Positions 9,943 through 18,345 of a stretch of DNA of 64,000 bases are shown here, piece after piece. The notes under the pieces are model-generated. The model saw only the letters and a program-made list of their open reading frames with translations. It was not told the DNA's origin and searched no databases. The first letter of the stretch is position 1. Every line of letters begins with the position of its first letter. Source of the stretch: Mucilaginibacter kameinonensis (GTDB lineage Bacteria; Bacteroidota; Bacteroidia; Sphingobacteriales; Sphingobacteriaceae); the NCBI RefSeq assembly GCF_003675385.1, contig NZ_RCWZ01000006.1:124001-188000 (forward strand), written 5' to 3'. The position numbers and the translations under genes are program-made.

Positions 9943-12714
9943 ATGAAAAAATACTTACAAACATTATTACTCCTGCTTTTGTGTGTTACCGCCGCTAACG
10001 CACAAAAGTTAAAAGGTCATGTTTATGACCGTAAAACCGGCGAGCCTATGGTGGGGGCCACCGTAAGTCTCGATCGAACGAAGATTGCCACGACCACCGG
10101 TCTGGATGGTTCGTTTGAATTGAAGAATGTGTCTAAAGGTTCTTACACTGTACGGGTATCTTATGTTTTGTACACAACCACAACGCAACAGGTAGAAGTA
10201 TCTAAAGATGACAACCCGCATCTGAAAGTATACCTTGAAGAGTCAAACAAACAACTACAGGAAATCACCGTATCATCTCACGGAAATGGTTCGACCGAAA
10301 GAACTGCCCGTCGTATCGAACAACAGGCTACACAGGTAATGAACATTGTATCGGGCAGGGCCATCGAAGTATCTCCGGATTTAACGGTAGCTAATGTGAT
10401 CTCCCGTGTTTCCGGTGTATCTGTTGAGCGTAATACAAATGGTGACGCTCAGTATCCTATTTTACGTGGTATGGATAAACGTTACAACTATACTCTGGTA
10501 AACGGTATAAAAATCCCAAGCCCTGATAACAAATATCGCTACGTACCACTTGATATTTTCCCTTCCGACCTGCTATCAAGGCTGGAATATTATAAAACGC
10601 TAACCCCTAATCTTGAAGGTGACGCTGTGGGCGGTGTTGTTAACCTGGTAATGAAGGATGCTCCTGAGCGTTTTGAAGTAAACGCCAATATTGCCGGTGG
10701 TTACAGCCAGTTGCTTTTAGATCGTAAGTTTATGAGCTACGATTATTCAAGCATCAATCACAAATCGCCTTATGAACTTAATGGTAAAGCTTATCAGGCA
10801 ACCCAGGCCGATTTTGGTACCGGAACTTTAAACTATACGCTTAAACACCCTGCACCAAATGTTGTTGGTAGCTTGTCATTAGGTCAGCGTTTTTTTAACA
10901 ACAAATTGGGCGTGTTAGTAGCCGGTAGTTACCAGAACACCTATCGTGGTAGCAACAGTGTATTTTACAACACTAAAGTTGTTCCAACAGCCGAGTATGC
11001 CGCGGTAACCAGCCGTGCCGATAGGGAGTACTCTGAGCAGCAAAAACGTTACGGCGTATTCTCAAAAATTGATTACGTATTAGATAGCCGCAATAAATTG
11101 AGCTTTTTTAATACTTATGTTAATTTGACCAGTATCCAAGTCCGTGATGAAAAATCTACCAGTTTTTCAACTGATTATGATCCGGACAAAGGAAACGCGC
11201 AGTTAGGTTATTCAACCCGCAGCCGTTTTACCGAACAACAAATTTACAGCGGAACATTACGTGGTGATCATAAGTTGTTCAACGATAAATTAAAAGTACA
11301 ATGGTCGGCAGTTTACTCTTCGGCCGAAAACGAAGTGCCTAACAACACAACCATCAGCTTAAATGGTGTACGTGAAAACTTTGTTGACAGGCGTACTTAT
11401 CTTACAAACGGTACATCGCTTACCCACCGTTGGGAGCGCAATACCGATGAGGACAAAGCAGGTTACTTAGACCTTACTTACACCGCGCCTATTGCTGGTG
11501 TTAATGTTGATTTCTCTGCCGGTGGTTTATATCGTGATAAAGAACGTACCAGCTTCTATAATAACTACAACCTTACTGCCGCTAACCCAAGTGCGTTGTA
11601 CGGTACCGATTTTACAAATTATACCCAGCTCAACTTTAACGTAACTAACCCGGCTGGCGCTGTAAATAACTCTTTAACCAATGATGCATCTGAAAAAATT
11701 GGCGCAGGTTATGGTATGTTTAAATTTACTACAAAAACCATCCAGGTAGTTGGCGGTGCACGTGTTGAACATACAGACCAGGGTTACAGGATGCTGTTCC
11801 CTCAGGGTGAGTCAAGGCCAAACGGTAACCAAACTTATACTGATGTATTGCCAAGCTTAACCTTGAAATACTTTTTAAGCGATAAACACCAGTTACATGC
11901 CTCTTATTTCAAATCAATTAACAGACCGGGCTTTTATGAGCTTATTCCGGGCGGAAGAATTGGTGACGAGTATAATGAGCGTGGTAACCCTGATCTTAAA
12001 CATGCCGTTGCCGATAACTACGATTTAAGGTATGAGTTGTTCCCGGACGCGAGCATGCAATTGTTAGCAGGAGCGTTTTACAAAAGGATCATAAATCCTA
12101 TTGAGTATAGCTTCCAGGCTGATGCCACACGTGGTCAGGATACCTATTATGTGCCGGGCAACTTTGGTACAGCTAAGAACTATGGTTTGGAGCTTGATTT
12201 TACCAAATTCTTTAACAAGTTTGGTGTAAAGGCAAACTATACTTACACCCACTCGCGCATCACTACGCCTAAAGATACTTATGTAACTGATGCCACTACA
12301 GGCGATACCCACAAGATTTCGGTAAATCAAACCAGGCCACTATATGGTCAGTCGGAGCATATTGCTAACCTTTCATTTTTGTATAAAGACACCAAAAAAG
12401 GCTGGGATGCGCAAATTGCCGGATCTTATACCGGCCCACGTATCAATACCGTATCGCAGTTCCTGAACAACGACCTTTGGCAACGTGGCTTTATCCAGAT
12501 GGATGCATCTGCCGAAAAACGTTTCAAAAACAACCTGAGCGTATTTATCAAAGCGGGCAACCTGCTTAACAGCCCGGCTAAGTTGTTCCTGAAAGGTACC
12601 AATCCTGAAAACGCGACACTGAAAGATGATAACATCGTAGCAAACGGTCAAACTTTGATCCGTAGTGACTACTACAAGCAAACGTATTTGATAGGTGTTC
12701 GCTATAAACTCTAA
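9943..12714 (+). CDS. TonB-dependent receptor with CarboxypepD_reg domain, probably for phytate or its products
   Basis: The 923-residue outer-membrane receptor has a signal peptide (1-20, NAQ), a carboxypeptidase-regulatory-like beta domain (about 22-95; GHVYDRKTGEPMVGATV), a plug domain (about 125-240, with ILRGMDKRYNYTLVNG, LEYYKTLTPNLEGDAVGG, VNLVMKD) and a 22-strand-type barrel ending in an aromatic strand (YLIGVRYKL). It belongs to the class with an ordinary plug and is not a SusC/RagA receptor; there is no SusD partner. The next genes are a beta-helix lipoprotein (34 bp on) and a beta-propeller phytase. This suggests uptake of inositol phosphates or another phosphorus- or calcium-linked ligand. 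The ligand is inferred only from neighbours. Confidence 0.92.
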   Translation: MKKYLQTLLLLLLCVTAANAQKLKGHVYDRKTGEPMVGATVSLDRTKIATTTGLDGSFELKNVSKGSYTVRVSYVLYTTTTQQVEVSKDDNPHLKVYLEESNKQLQEITVSSHGNGSTERTARRIEQQATQVMNIVSGRAIEVSPDLTVANVISRVSGVSVERNTNGDAQYPILRGMDKRYNYTLVNGIKIPSPDNKYRYVPLDIFPSDLLSRLEYYKTLTPNLEGDAVGGVVNLVMKDAPERFEVNANIAGGYSQLLLDRKFMSYDYSSINHKSPYELNGKAYQATQADFGTGTLNYTLKHPAPNVVGSLSLGQRFFNNKLGVLVAGSYQNTYRGSNSVFYNTKVVPTAEYAAVTSRADREYSEQQKRYGVFSKIDYVLDSRNKLSFFNTYVNLTSIQVRDEKSTSFSTDYDPDKGNAQLGYSTRSRFTEQQIYSGTLRGDHKLFNDKLKVQWSAVYSSAENEVPNNTTISLNGVRENFVDRRTYLTNGTSLTHRWERNTDEDKAGYLDLTYTAPIAGVNVDFSAGGLYRDKERTSFYNNYNLTAANPSALYGTDFTNYTQLNFNVTNPAGAVNNSLTNDASEKIGAGYGMFKFTTKTIQVVGGARVEHTDQGYRMLFPQGESRPNGNQTYTDVLPSLTLKYFLSDKHQLHASYFKSINRPGFYELIPGGRIGDEYNERGNPDLKHAVADNYDLRYELFPDASMQLLAGAFYKRIINPIEYSFQADATRGQDTYYVPGNFGTAKNYGLELDFTKFFNKFGVKANYTYTHSRITTPKDTYVTDATTGDTHKISVNQTRPLYGQSEHIANLSFLYKDTKKGWDAQIAGSYTGPRINTVSQFLNNDLWQRGFIQMDASAEKRFKNNLSVFIKAGNLLNSPAKLFLKGTNPENATLKDDNIVANGQTLIRSDYYKQTYLIGVRYKL

Positions 12715-12748
12715 CATAATTTATCAACCATAAATAAAAGGCATTACA

Positions 12749-14002
12749 ATGAAACTAAAACAAATATTCGCGGCGGTGCTGCTATCGGCTATAGCCTTTA
12801 GCAGTTGCAGAAAAGCTAACCTTGATGTTGATACAAGCTCTGCTGATGGATCGGCAAGTGGTGAGGTATCAGGTGTTTGGGCAAAAGGCAGTACGCAGAT
12901 CATCAAAGGCGATATTATTATCCCCGAAGGTAAATCACTTACTATTGAAGAGGGTGTAACCGTATTGATGGATACCATAGCTAAACCAGAGTTTATAGTA
13001 AAAGGTAACTTATACTCTTTAGGCACTGCCGAAAATCCGGTAAGGATCACCGTAAACCCGGCATACCGTACCGATGCAAAAAAATTCGGAAAAATGTGGG
13101 GCGGCATCTTGGCAGCCAAAACCTGTGCCGAGCTGGTACTTGACCATACTATTTTGGAGTACGGCGGCAACACTACATCTGACGGTTCATCGTCGGTAAA
13201 AATGGGACTTTATAAAGCTGTTGCAGGCGAAAACCTGCCTGCGCTTTGGTTCTCAAATGTGAACGGTAAACTTATTGTGGTAAACTCAACTGTGCGCAAC
13301 TTCCAGGAAGATTGTACTTACATTGAAGGTGGCAAGATCATTTTTGCCAACAATACTTTTTACACTACCGGCGTTACCGGTGGTGAGGCCATGAACTTTA
13401 AATCTGGCTGTTTGGCCGATGTTGGTTTTAACTTTGTTTACAGTGCCAATACCAACGCCCTGAAGCTATCAAACTCTGGCGACCGTGATCCGCAGGCTTA
13501 CATCATATGCTATAATAATACCATGGTGAACACCGGCTGGCGCAGGCCATCGGCCAAAGGTGGTTCTGTGTGGGTGGAGAACAACGTTCGTGCAGATATC
13601 CGCAATAACCTGTTTGCCAATACCCGTTTTGGTATTAAACGCGATACTAAATCTACCGAAGATAAACGTACCGTGATTAGCAATAACCTTTACTATGGTT
13701 ATGATCAAACCACGGTAAACCAGTTCCAGCCGTCAAAAGATATTATTGGTGGTGTTAACGAAGTGATAGGTACCAAAGCAGGTGATAACGATCCTAAATT
13801 TGTGAACTACCCTGAATCAACCCCAGTATTAAATGCTGTTTTTGATACCAACTGGGATTTCCATTTACAAAGCGGTTCTCCGGCCTTAAATCACGGCGTA
13901 ACCAACTTTACCCGCCATCATGCTGCCGGTATTACCGTAAACGGGATAACTTACGTATCTCCTGATCCGGCTACCTATATCGGCGCTTTCGGAACAAAAT
14001 AA
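12749..14002 (+). CDS. Right-handed parallel beta-helix lipoprotein
   Basis: The 417-residue protein has a lipoprotein signal with lipobox FSSC (Cys20), so it is membrane-anchored and probably surface-exposed or periplasmic. After a Ser/Asp/Gly-rich linker it opens with a beta-helix cap typical of Bacteroidota parallel beta-helix proteins (STQIIKGDIIIPEGKSLTIE, then EEGVTVLMD). Repeating short strands with Asn ladders follow (WFSNVNGKLIVVNST, IIFANNTFYTT, YIICYNNTMVNTG, DIRNNLFANT). No catalytic residues of pectate lyases or polygalacturonases can be assigned with confidence. It sits between the receptor and the phytase and may bind or present the substrate. A hairpin terminator follows immediately. 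Confidence 0.82.
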   Translation: MKLKQIFAAVLLSAIAFSSCRKANLDVDTSSADGSASGEVSGVWAKGSTQIIKGDIIIPEGKSLTIEEGVTVLMDTIAKPEFIVKGNLYSLGTAENPVRITVNPAYRTDAKKFGKMWGGILAAKTCAELVLDHTILEYGGNTTSDGSSSVKMGLYKAVAGENLPALWFSNVNGKLIVVNSTVRNFQEDCTYIEGGKIIFANNTFYTTGVTGGEAMNFKSGCLADVGFNFVYSANTNALKLSNSGDRDPQAYIICYNNTMVNTGWRRPSAKGGSVWVENNVRADIRNNLFANTRFGIKRDTKSTEDKRTVISNNLYYGYDQTTVNQFQPSKDIIGGVNEVIGTKAGDNDPKFVNYPESTPVLNAVFDTNWDFHLQSGSPALNHGVTNFTRHHAAGITVNGITYVSPDPATYIGAFGTK

Positions 14003-14015
14003 ATCAACTCATCGC

Positions 14016-14050
14016 AATGATCCTGCGTACCCCGGCAGGATCATTTTTTT
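14016..14050 (+). terminator. Rho-independent terminator between beta-helix gene and phytase
   Basis: An 11-bp perfect stem, AATGATCCTGC (14016-14026) with GCAGGATCATT (14035-14045), closes an 8-base loop and runs into a tract of seven T (14044-14050). It ends 11 bp before the phytase ATG. It should reduce or separate phytase transcription from the receptor genes. Confidence 0.85.
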
Positions 14051-14061
14051 AATAATGATCA

Positions 14062-15162
14062 ATGAATAAATTAAGCAAATTAGCTTTTGTAGCACTTGCT
14101 GTTGCTATTGGTAATACCGCTTGCGGTCAGAGCCAGGTGCGTAACAGTAAAGGCCTTACTATCCCCGGCAGCACAGCCCCCGAAATAAAACCCGTAGTTA
14201 TTACCGAACCGGTATTGTATGATACCGATGATCCTGCAATATGGGTTAACCCCGCTGATCCGTCTAAAAGCCTTATTATCGGCACCGATAAAAATAGCGA
14301 AGGTGCGCTGTTCGTGTTCGACTTGCAGGGTAAAATCATTAAGGATAAAGTTGTGCATGGTTTAAAACGCCCAAACAATGTCGACCTTGCCTACGGTTTA
14401 ATGCTTGGTGGTAAACCAACGGATATTGTTATTACTACCGAACGCATGACCCACAAGCTCCGGATCTATTCATTGCCGGATATGAAACCTGTAGATAATG
14501 GCGGTATCGATGCTTTTGTTGGAGAAACCGGTTTGGAATACCGCGATTTGATGGGGATCTCTATTTATACTGCAAAAAATGGCAAGATGTACGCCATAGT
14601 AGGCCGCAAAAATGGTCCGCAAAACGGCGGATACATCTGGCAGTATCTGCTTGAAGATGATGGCACCGGAAATGTGAAAGCTACATTGGTGCGTAAGTTT
14701 GGTAAATACAGTGGCAAAAAAGAGATAGAATCAATTGCTGTTGATAACGAGCTTGGCTATATCTACTATTCGGATGAGCAGGTAGGCGTGCGCCAGTATT
14801 ATGCGGATCCGGAAAAAGGTGATCAGGAACTGGCAATATTCGGCACCTCCGGCTTTAAGGCCGATCACGAAGGTATTTCGATTTACAAACTAACGGATAC
14901 AACAGGCTATATCCTGGTATCTGACCAGGGTGCTAACCGTTTTCAGATTTTTAGCAGAGAGGGTACCAAAGCAAATCCTTTTGAACATCAACTGCTGAAA
15001 ATAGCGAACGTTGCCGCAAGGGAAAGCGATGGCAGTGACGTGATTGCTACTCCGTTAAATGATACTTTTAAGCATGGCATTTTTGTGGTGATGAGTACCG
15101 ATAAAACTTTTCACTATTACCGCTGGGAAGATATAGCTGGTAAGGAGTTGAAGGTAAAATAA
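14062..15162 (+). CDS. Beta-propeller phytase (3-phytase type)
   Basis: The 366-residue secreted enzyme belongs to the calcium-dependent beta-propeller phytase family, which removes phosphates from myo-inositol hexakisphosphate outside the cytoplasm. Family hallmarks are the N-terminal YDTDDPAIWV block (about residues 53-62), SLIIGTDKNSEGALFVFDL, RPNNVDLAYG, and the late DQGANRFQIFSREG segment; the acidic residues in these blocks correspond to the known Ca2+ and phosphate sites. The N-terminus is a signal peptide with a Cys at about 21 (NTAC), a weak lipobox, so lipid anchoring is uncertain. It follows the receptor and beta-helix genes but lies behind a terminator. The 3' end runs into palindromic repeat copy B, which ends in six T and can serve as its terminator. 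Confidence 0.93.
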   Translation: MNKLSKLAFVALAVAIGNTACGQSQVRNSKGLTIPGSTAPEIKPVVITEPVLYDTDDPAIWVNPADPSKSLIIGTDKNSEGALFVFDLQGKIIKDKVVHGLKRPNNVDLAYGLMLGGKPTDIVITTERMTHKLRIYSLPDMKPVDNGGIDAFVGETGLEYRDLMGISIYTAKNGKMYAIVGRKNGPQNGGYIWQYLLEDDGTGNVKATLVRKFGKYSGKKEIESIAVDNELGYIYYSDEQVGVRQYYADPEKGDQELAIFGTSGFKADHEGISIYKLTDTTGYILVSDQGANRFQIFSREGTKANPFEHQLLKIANVAARESDGSDVIATPLNDTFKHGIFVVMSTDKTFHYYRWEDIAGKELKVK

Positions 15163-15178
15163 CAACAAAACATAAGAA

Positions 15179-15264
15179 GACGTCATTGCGAGGAACGAAG
15201 CAATCCCCGATTAGCAGAGCCGCTCTGTATAGTTTGGGATTGCTTCGTTCCTCGCAATGACGTC
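15179..15264. repeat. Palindromic dispersed repeat, intact copy (copy B)
   Basis: The 86-bp element has perfect 29-bp inverted arms (15179-15207 and 15236-15264), containing CATTGCGAGGAACGAAGCAA and its complement. The centre (CGATTAGCAGAGCCGCTCTG followed by TATAGTTT) is nearly identical to that of copy C at 62417. The right arm runs into TTTTTT, so it can also act as a terminator for the phytase and, with weaker flanks, for the opposing thioredoxin-like gene. Confidence 0.93.
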
Positions 15265-15286
15265 TTTTTTATCCTTTTGGCCAGAA

Positions 15287-15847
15287 TCATAGTGTTTGAT
15301 TTATAATATCCAAAAACTCCAGCTGAAAGCTTACGCCTTTATCTTCATTATACCATTTTTGTAACACTATCTTCTTCTCGCTCATTTCAACGTGGTCTTT
15401 AACCATTTGCAGGTATAAGCGCTGGCATTCTGCCGGTCGCGGGCCCCAGGTGCCCAGGTCCTGATTGTTTTCATCCGAGATTATGATCTTCGGAATCGAC
15501 CGGGTGCCGTTGGTGAGATAACTTTCAATCAAAAATGGCGGCGAATCCCTTAACTGGTAATCAACTTTAATGAGCGGGTTAAGCTCAGAAAGCCGTTGAA
15601 GGAACGGTATGGTATGCGAGGCATCGCCGCACCAGGCTTCTGTAATTACCGTCCATGTTTGTGGTTTACTGATCTTCTCAATAGCGGTAGTCAGATCAGG
15701 ATTTAATACCCCAACTTTTAGCCAGCGTTGCTGGCGCGACCAATTAAGCTTTGTATAATTTAAATAATCCGGGTTATCGTACGGAGCCGGTGGATTAGGG
15801 CTGTTTAAAATATCGAAAAATAGCTCTTGATAAGCTGTAAAATTCAT
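15287..15847 (-). CDS. Thioredoxin-family protein with a single active-site Cys
   Basis: I start at the internal ATG at 15847 (186 residues, MNFTAYQELF) because the extra 17 upstream residues look non-coding. The fold match is to the cytoplasmic thioredoxin-like family containing VITEAWCGDASH. The active-site position has W-C-G-D-A, with Cys73 but no second Cys, so it is not a normal dithiol oxidoreductase. The cis-Pro loop equivalent is RSIPKIIISD. No signal peptide is present. It lies convergent with the phytase gene and divergent from the GH53 gene. The function of this family in Bacteroidota is not established. Confidence 0.8.
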   Translation of the reverse strand: MNFTAYQELFFDILNSPNPPAPYDNPDYLNYTKLNWSRQQRWLKVGVLNPDLTTAIEKISKPQTWTVITEAWCGDASHTIPFLQRLSELNPLIKVDYQLRDSPPFLIESYLTNGTRSIPKIIISDENNQDLGTWGPRPAECQRLYLQMVKDHVEMSEKKIVLQKWYNEDKGVSFQLEFLDIINQTL

Positions 15848-15981
15848 AATGTGTTTTCTTGTATAATAATTAACTAACGGCGAGCCGTTTAACATCACAA
15901 AATTAGATAACGCATGGGGTAGTTATCTTAATGTAGATCAATTTCTATAACCTTTACAGAACTATGATTAAATATACTATG

Positions 15982-15989
15982 TAAATTTG
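15982..15989 (+). promoter_or_regulatory. Candidate -7 element of the GH53 gene
   Basis: TAAATTTG matches the Bacteroidota -7 consensus TAnnTTTG exactly and lies 18 bp before the chosen ATG at 16008. No clear -33 TTG is at the usual spacing, so this is only a candidate. Confidence 0.3.
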
Positions 15990-16007
15990 GTTATCAACAC
16001 AACTAAT

Positions 16008-17036
16008 ATGGAACACAGGTTTAGCGTAAACAAAATATTACTGATAGCATTAAGCATTATAGGTATAGGGGCGTTATCGGCTTATAAACCTTCACCGGCT
16101 AAAAATGTTCCCGTTAAGTTTAAGCTGATTATGGGCGCCGATATTTCCTTTATCCCCCAATTGGAAGCCGAGGGGCGCAAGTTTTATGATAATGGCGTAA
16201 GCAAAGACCCGTTTACTATTTTGAAAGACCATGGCTTTAATTACGTAAGGCTTCGCGTTTTTAATAACCCCAAGGCCGATAGCGGTTATTCGGCAAAGGG
16301 GTATTGTGGTTTGGTGGATACCAAAAAGATGGCTTTGCGCATTAAGGAAGCCGGAATGGGCTTTTTGCTTGATTTTCATTACAGCGATACCTGGGCCGAT
16401 CCAGCCCATCAATATAAGCCGGCCGCATGGAAAAATCTCAATAACCAGCAATTACGGGATTCTATAAAAGCATTTACGCGGCTTACCCTGATTGCCCTTA
16501 AACAGCAGGGTACGCTGCCCGATATGGTGCAGGTAGGCAATGAAATTAATCATGGTATTTTATGGCCCGATGGCCGCGCTAAAAACCTGGATACACTGGC
16601 CGGTTTCCTGAAGGCTGGTACAAATACGGTAAGAGAAGTGAGCGGTAAGATCAGAGTTATGCTACACATTGCCTGTGGCGGGCAAAATACCGAGTCGAGG
16701 TACTTTGTTGATAATATGCTTAAAAGAGGAGTTAAATTCGATATCATTGGCGAATCATATTATCCCGAATGGCATGGCACACCTGACAGTTTACGGAACA
16801 ATCTGACAGATCTTAACACCCGTTATAAGCAAGACGTTATAGTAGTTGAATATTCACAACTCAAACGCGAGGTGAATGACGCAGCGTTTTCATTACCCGG
16901 CAATAAGGTTAAAGGCACTTTTATTTGGGAGCCCTTTAGCTGGGGCGAAACCTTTGTGGATAAACAAGGAAACACCAACGCACATATGGCTACTTATGAT
17001 AGTGTCAAAACTCAATATCACATTGCAGGTGAATAA
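16008..17036 (+). CDS. GH53 endo-beta-1,4-galactanase
   Basis: The 342-residue secreted glycoside hydrolase cleaves beta-1,4-galactan side chains of pectin (arabinogalactan type I). The ATG at 16008 is preferred to the in-frame TTG at 15987. A signal or anchor segment (about 9-26, ILLIALSIIGIGALSAY) precedes the TIM barrel, which opens with GADISFIPQLE and continues with YVRLRVFNNP and LLDFHYSDTWADP. The family's acid/base Glu is E179 in VGNEI and the nucleophile is E281 in VVEYS. Length is normal for single-domain GH53. No SusC/SusD pair or other galactan enzyme is nearby, so it is not part of a canonical polysaccharide utilisation locus within this window. Confidence 0.93.
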   Translation: MEHRFSVNKILLIALSIIGIGALSAYKPSPAKNVPVKFKLIMGADISFIPQLEAEGRKFYDNGVSKDPFTILKDHGFNYVRLRVFNNPKADSGYSAKGYCGLVDTKKMALRIKEAGMGFLLDFHYSDTWADPAHQYKPAAWKNLNNQQLRDSIKAFTRLTLIALKQQGTLPDMVQVGNEINHGILWPDGRAKNLDTLAGFLKAGTNTVREVSGKIRVMLHIACGGQNTESRYFVDNMLKRGVKFDIIGESYYPEWHGTPDSLRNNLTDLNTRYKQDVIVVEYSQLKREVNDAAFSLPGNKVKGTFIWEPFSWGETFVDKQGNTNAHMATYDSVKTQYHIAGE

Positions 17037-17042
17037 AAGGCA

Positions 17043-18332
17043 TTAATTAGGCTCATAATCATAGGGCAATTTGGTTGCCATTTTTTCCCACCATCCCCAA
17101 AAGCCGTTAAGGTACAGGTTGGTGTTGTTGTAATAGCCGTTTTCTGTAATTTCCACAGGGATACCTTTCTCCAGTAATAGTTCAGTAAAAGGATACTGTT
17201 TATTGGGCATAACCAACTGACTTGTACTTATACCGCTGCTTTGTACCGTTGTGCTTTCGGTAGTTAGGGCGGCGTGGTTACGGTAGTTATAATATTCTTC
17301 AGGTTCTTTGATCTTTTTATAAACAACCTGCAGCTGGTCTTTAAAATTTAAGGTAATGTTGTTCTCTGATTTTGCTGAAATGTCTTTAGCCCTTAATGGC
17401 CCACTCATTTTTATCTCGGATTTATTAGTCAGTATCTTTTTGTAATACCGCAGCGAGTCTTTATTAAATATTTTGGAAGCTATCTGATTGGTGTCTAAAG
17501 GTTTGTTTTTCTCAATTTTTGCCGAGTCCAGGTATGTGTTAAGTTTTTGTGCATAGAGTTTTTCAATTCTTTCTTTTTCCCTGATGTTTCCCGCGCTAAA
17601 TTGCCGCACTTCAAATCCTTCTTCTTTCAGTTTGTCGTTGTATAGCGCCCGGGTGAAATGCATAAACGACAACGAATAAGCTTTTAGCCGGTTTTGTTCC
17701 CAGGTTGCTTTCTTCCGATCGTTTCCGTCTATTTCTTTAAACAGATAATACCCCTGGTAATCGACTTCGTTTTTTGATGTGTAAAATGTAAAGTCAACCA
17801 GGGTTAGCGATACCAAATAGCCAAGATCTTCATTCCTGATAATTAATGGCTCGGAGGCATAGGCATGAAGCTCCTGTTTGGTATCGTCATAATCAAAATC
17901 AATTATTTCGGGATTGGTAATGGTACAGTGTGCGGCGAATGCCGATGTGCCGATAAATTGTTCTGTAAACATGGCTCCCCAACGTTTCCAGTTATTACTG
18001 GCTTTAGAAGTAACTATAACATCCTTTAGCTGATGACTTACGGGAGTTAAAGCAAAATCAATGTTTGATGAAATAGAGCTGGTGTTTAATGCCCTGGCGG
18101 TGGTTTTATAGCCGATATAAGAAACTACAATTTTGAAATTCCCTTTGGCCTGCAATGTGAGTTTAAAATGGCCGCTGGTATCGGTCATAGTGCCGTTTTT
18201 CGATTCGGCAATAAACACGCTTGCATTTACCAGCGGGCTGCCTTTTTCATCAGTTACTTTTCCGCTAATTTGCTGCTGGCCAAAGGTATGAGTAACAAAA
18301 AGACAAAAAATGATAGTTAGTATTTTCTTCAT
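17043..18332 (-). CDS. Secreted CarboxypepD_reg-domain protein of unknown function
   Basis: From the ATG at 18332 the product has 429 residues: a signal peptide (MKKILTIIFCLFVTHTFGQ), then a carboxypeptidase-regulatory-like beta-sandwich (about 20-105; ISGKVTDEKGSPLVNASVFI, SYIGYKTTARAL, then LKDVIVTS). About 320 residues follow with no domain I recognise. The module LKDVIVTSK is the same linker that precedes plug domains in TonB receptors, but no plug or barrel follows. The C-terminus reads GFWGWWEKMATKLPYDYEPN. It starts 13 bp after the stop of the upstream MG2-plug gene and is almost certainly co-transcribed with it. The 3' end is only 6 bp from the opposing GH53 stop. Confidence 0.75.
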   Translation of the reverse strand: MKKILTIIFCLFVTHTFGQQQISGKVTDEKGSPLVNASVFIAESKNGTMTDTSGHFKLTLQAKGNFKIVVSYIGYKTTARALNTSSISSNIDFALTPVSHQLKDVIVTSKASNNWKRWGAMFTEQFIGTSAFAAHCTITNPEIIDFDYDDTKQELHAYASEPLIIRNEDLGYLVSLTLVDFTFYTSKNEVDYQGYYLFKEIDGNDRKKATWEQNRLKAYSLSFMHFTRALYNDKLKEEGFEVRQFSAGNIREKERIEKLYAQKLNTYLDSAKIEKNKPLDTNQIASKIFNKDSLRYYKKILTNKSEIKMSGPLRAKDISAKSENNITLNFKDQLQVVYKKIKEPEEYYNYRNHAALTTESTTVQSSGISTSQLVMPNKQYPFTELLLEKGIPVEITENGYYNNTNLYLNGFWGWWEKMATKLPYDYEPN

Positions 18333-18345
18333 GATCCTGTTACGC

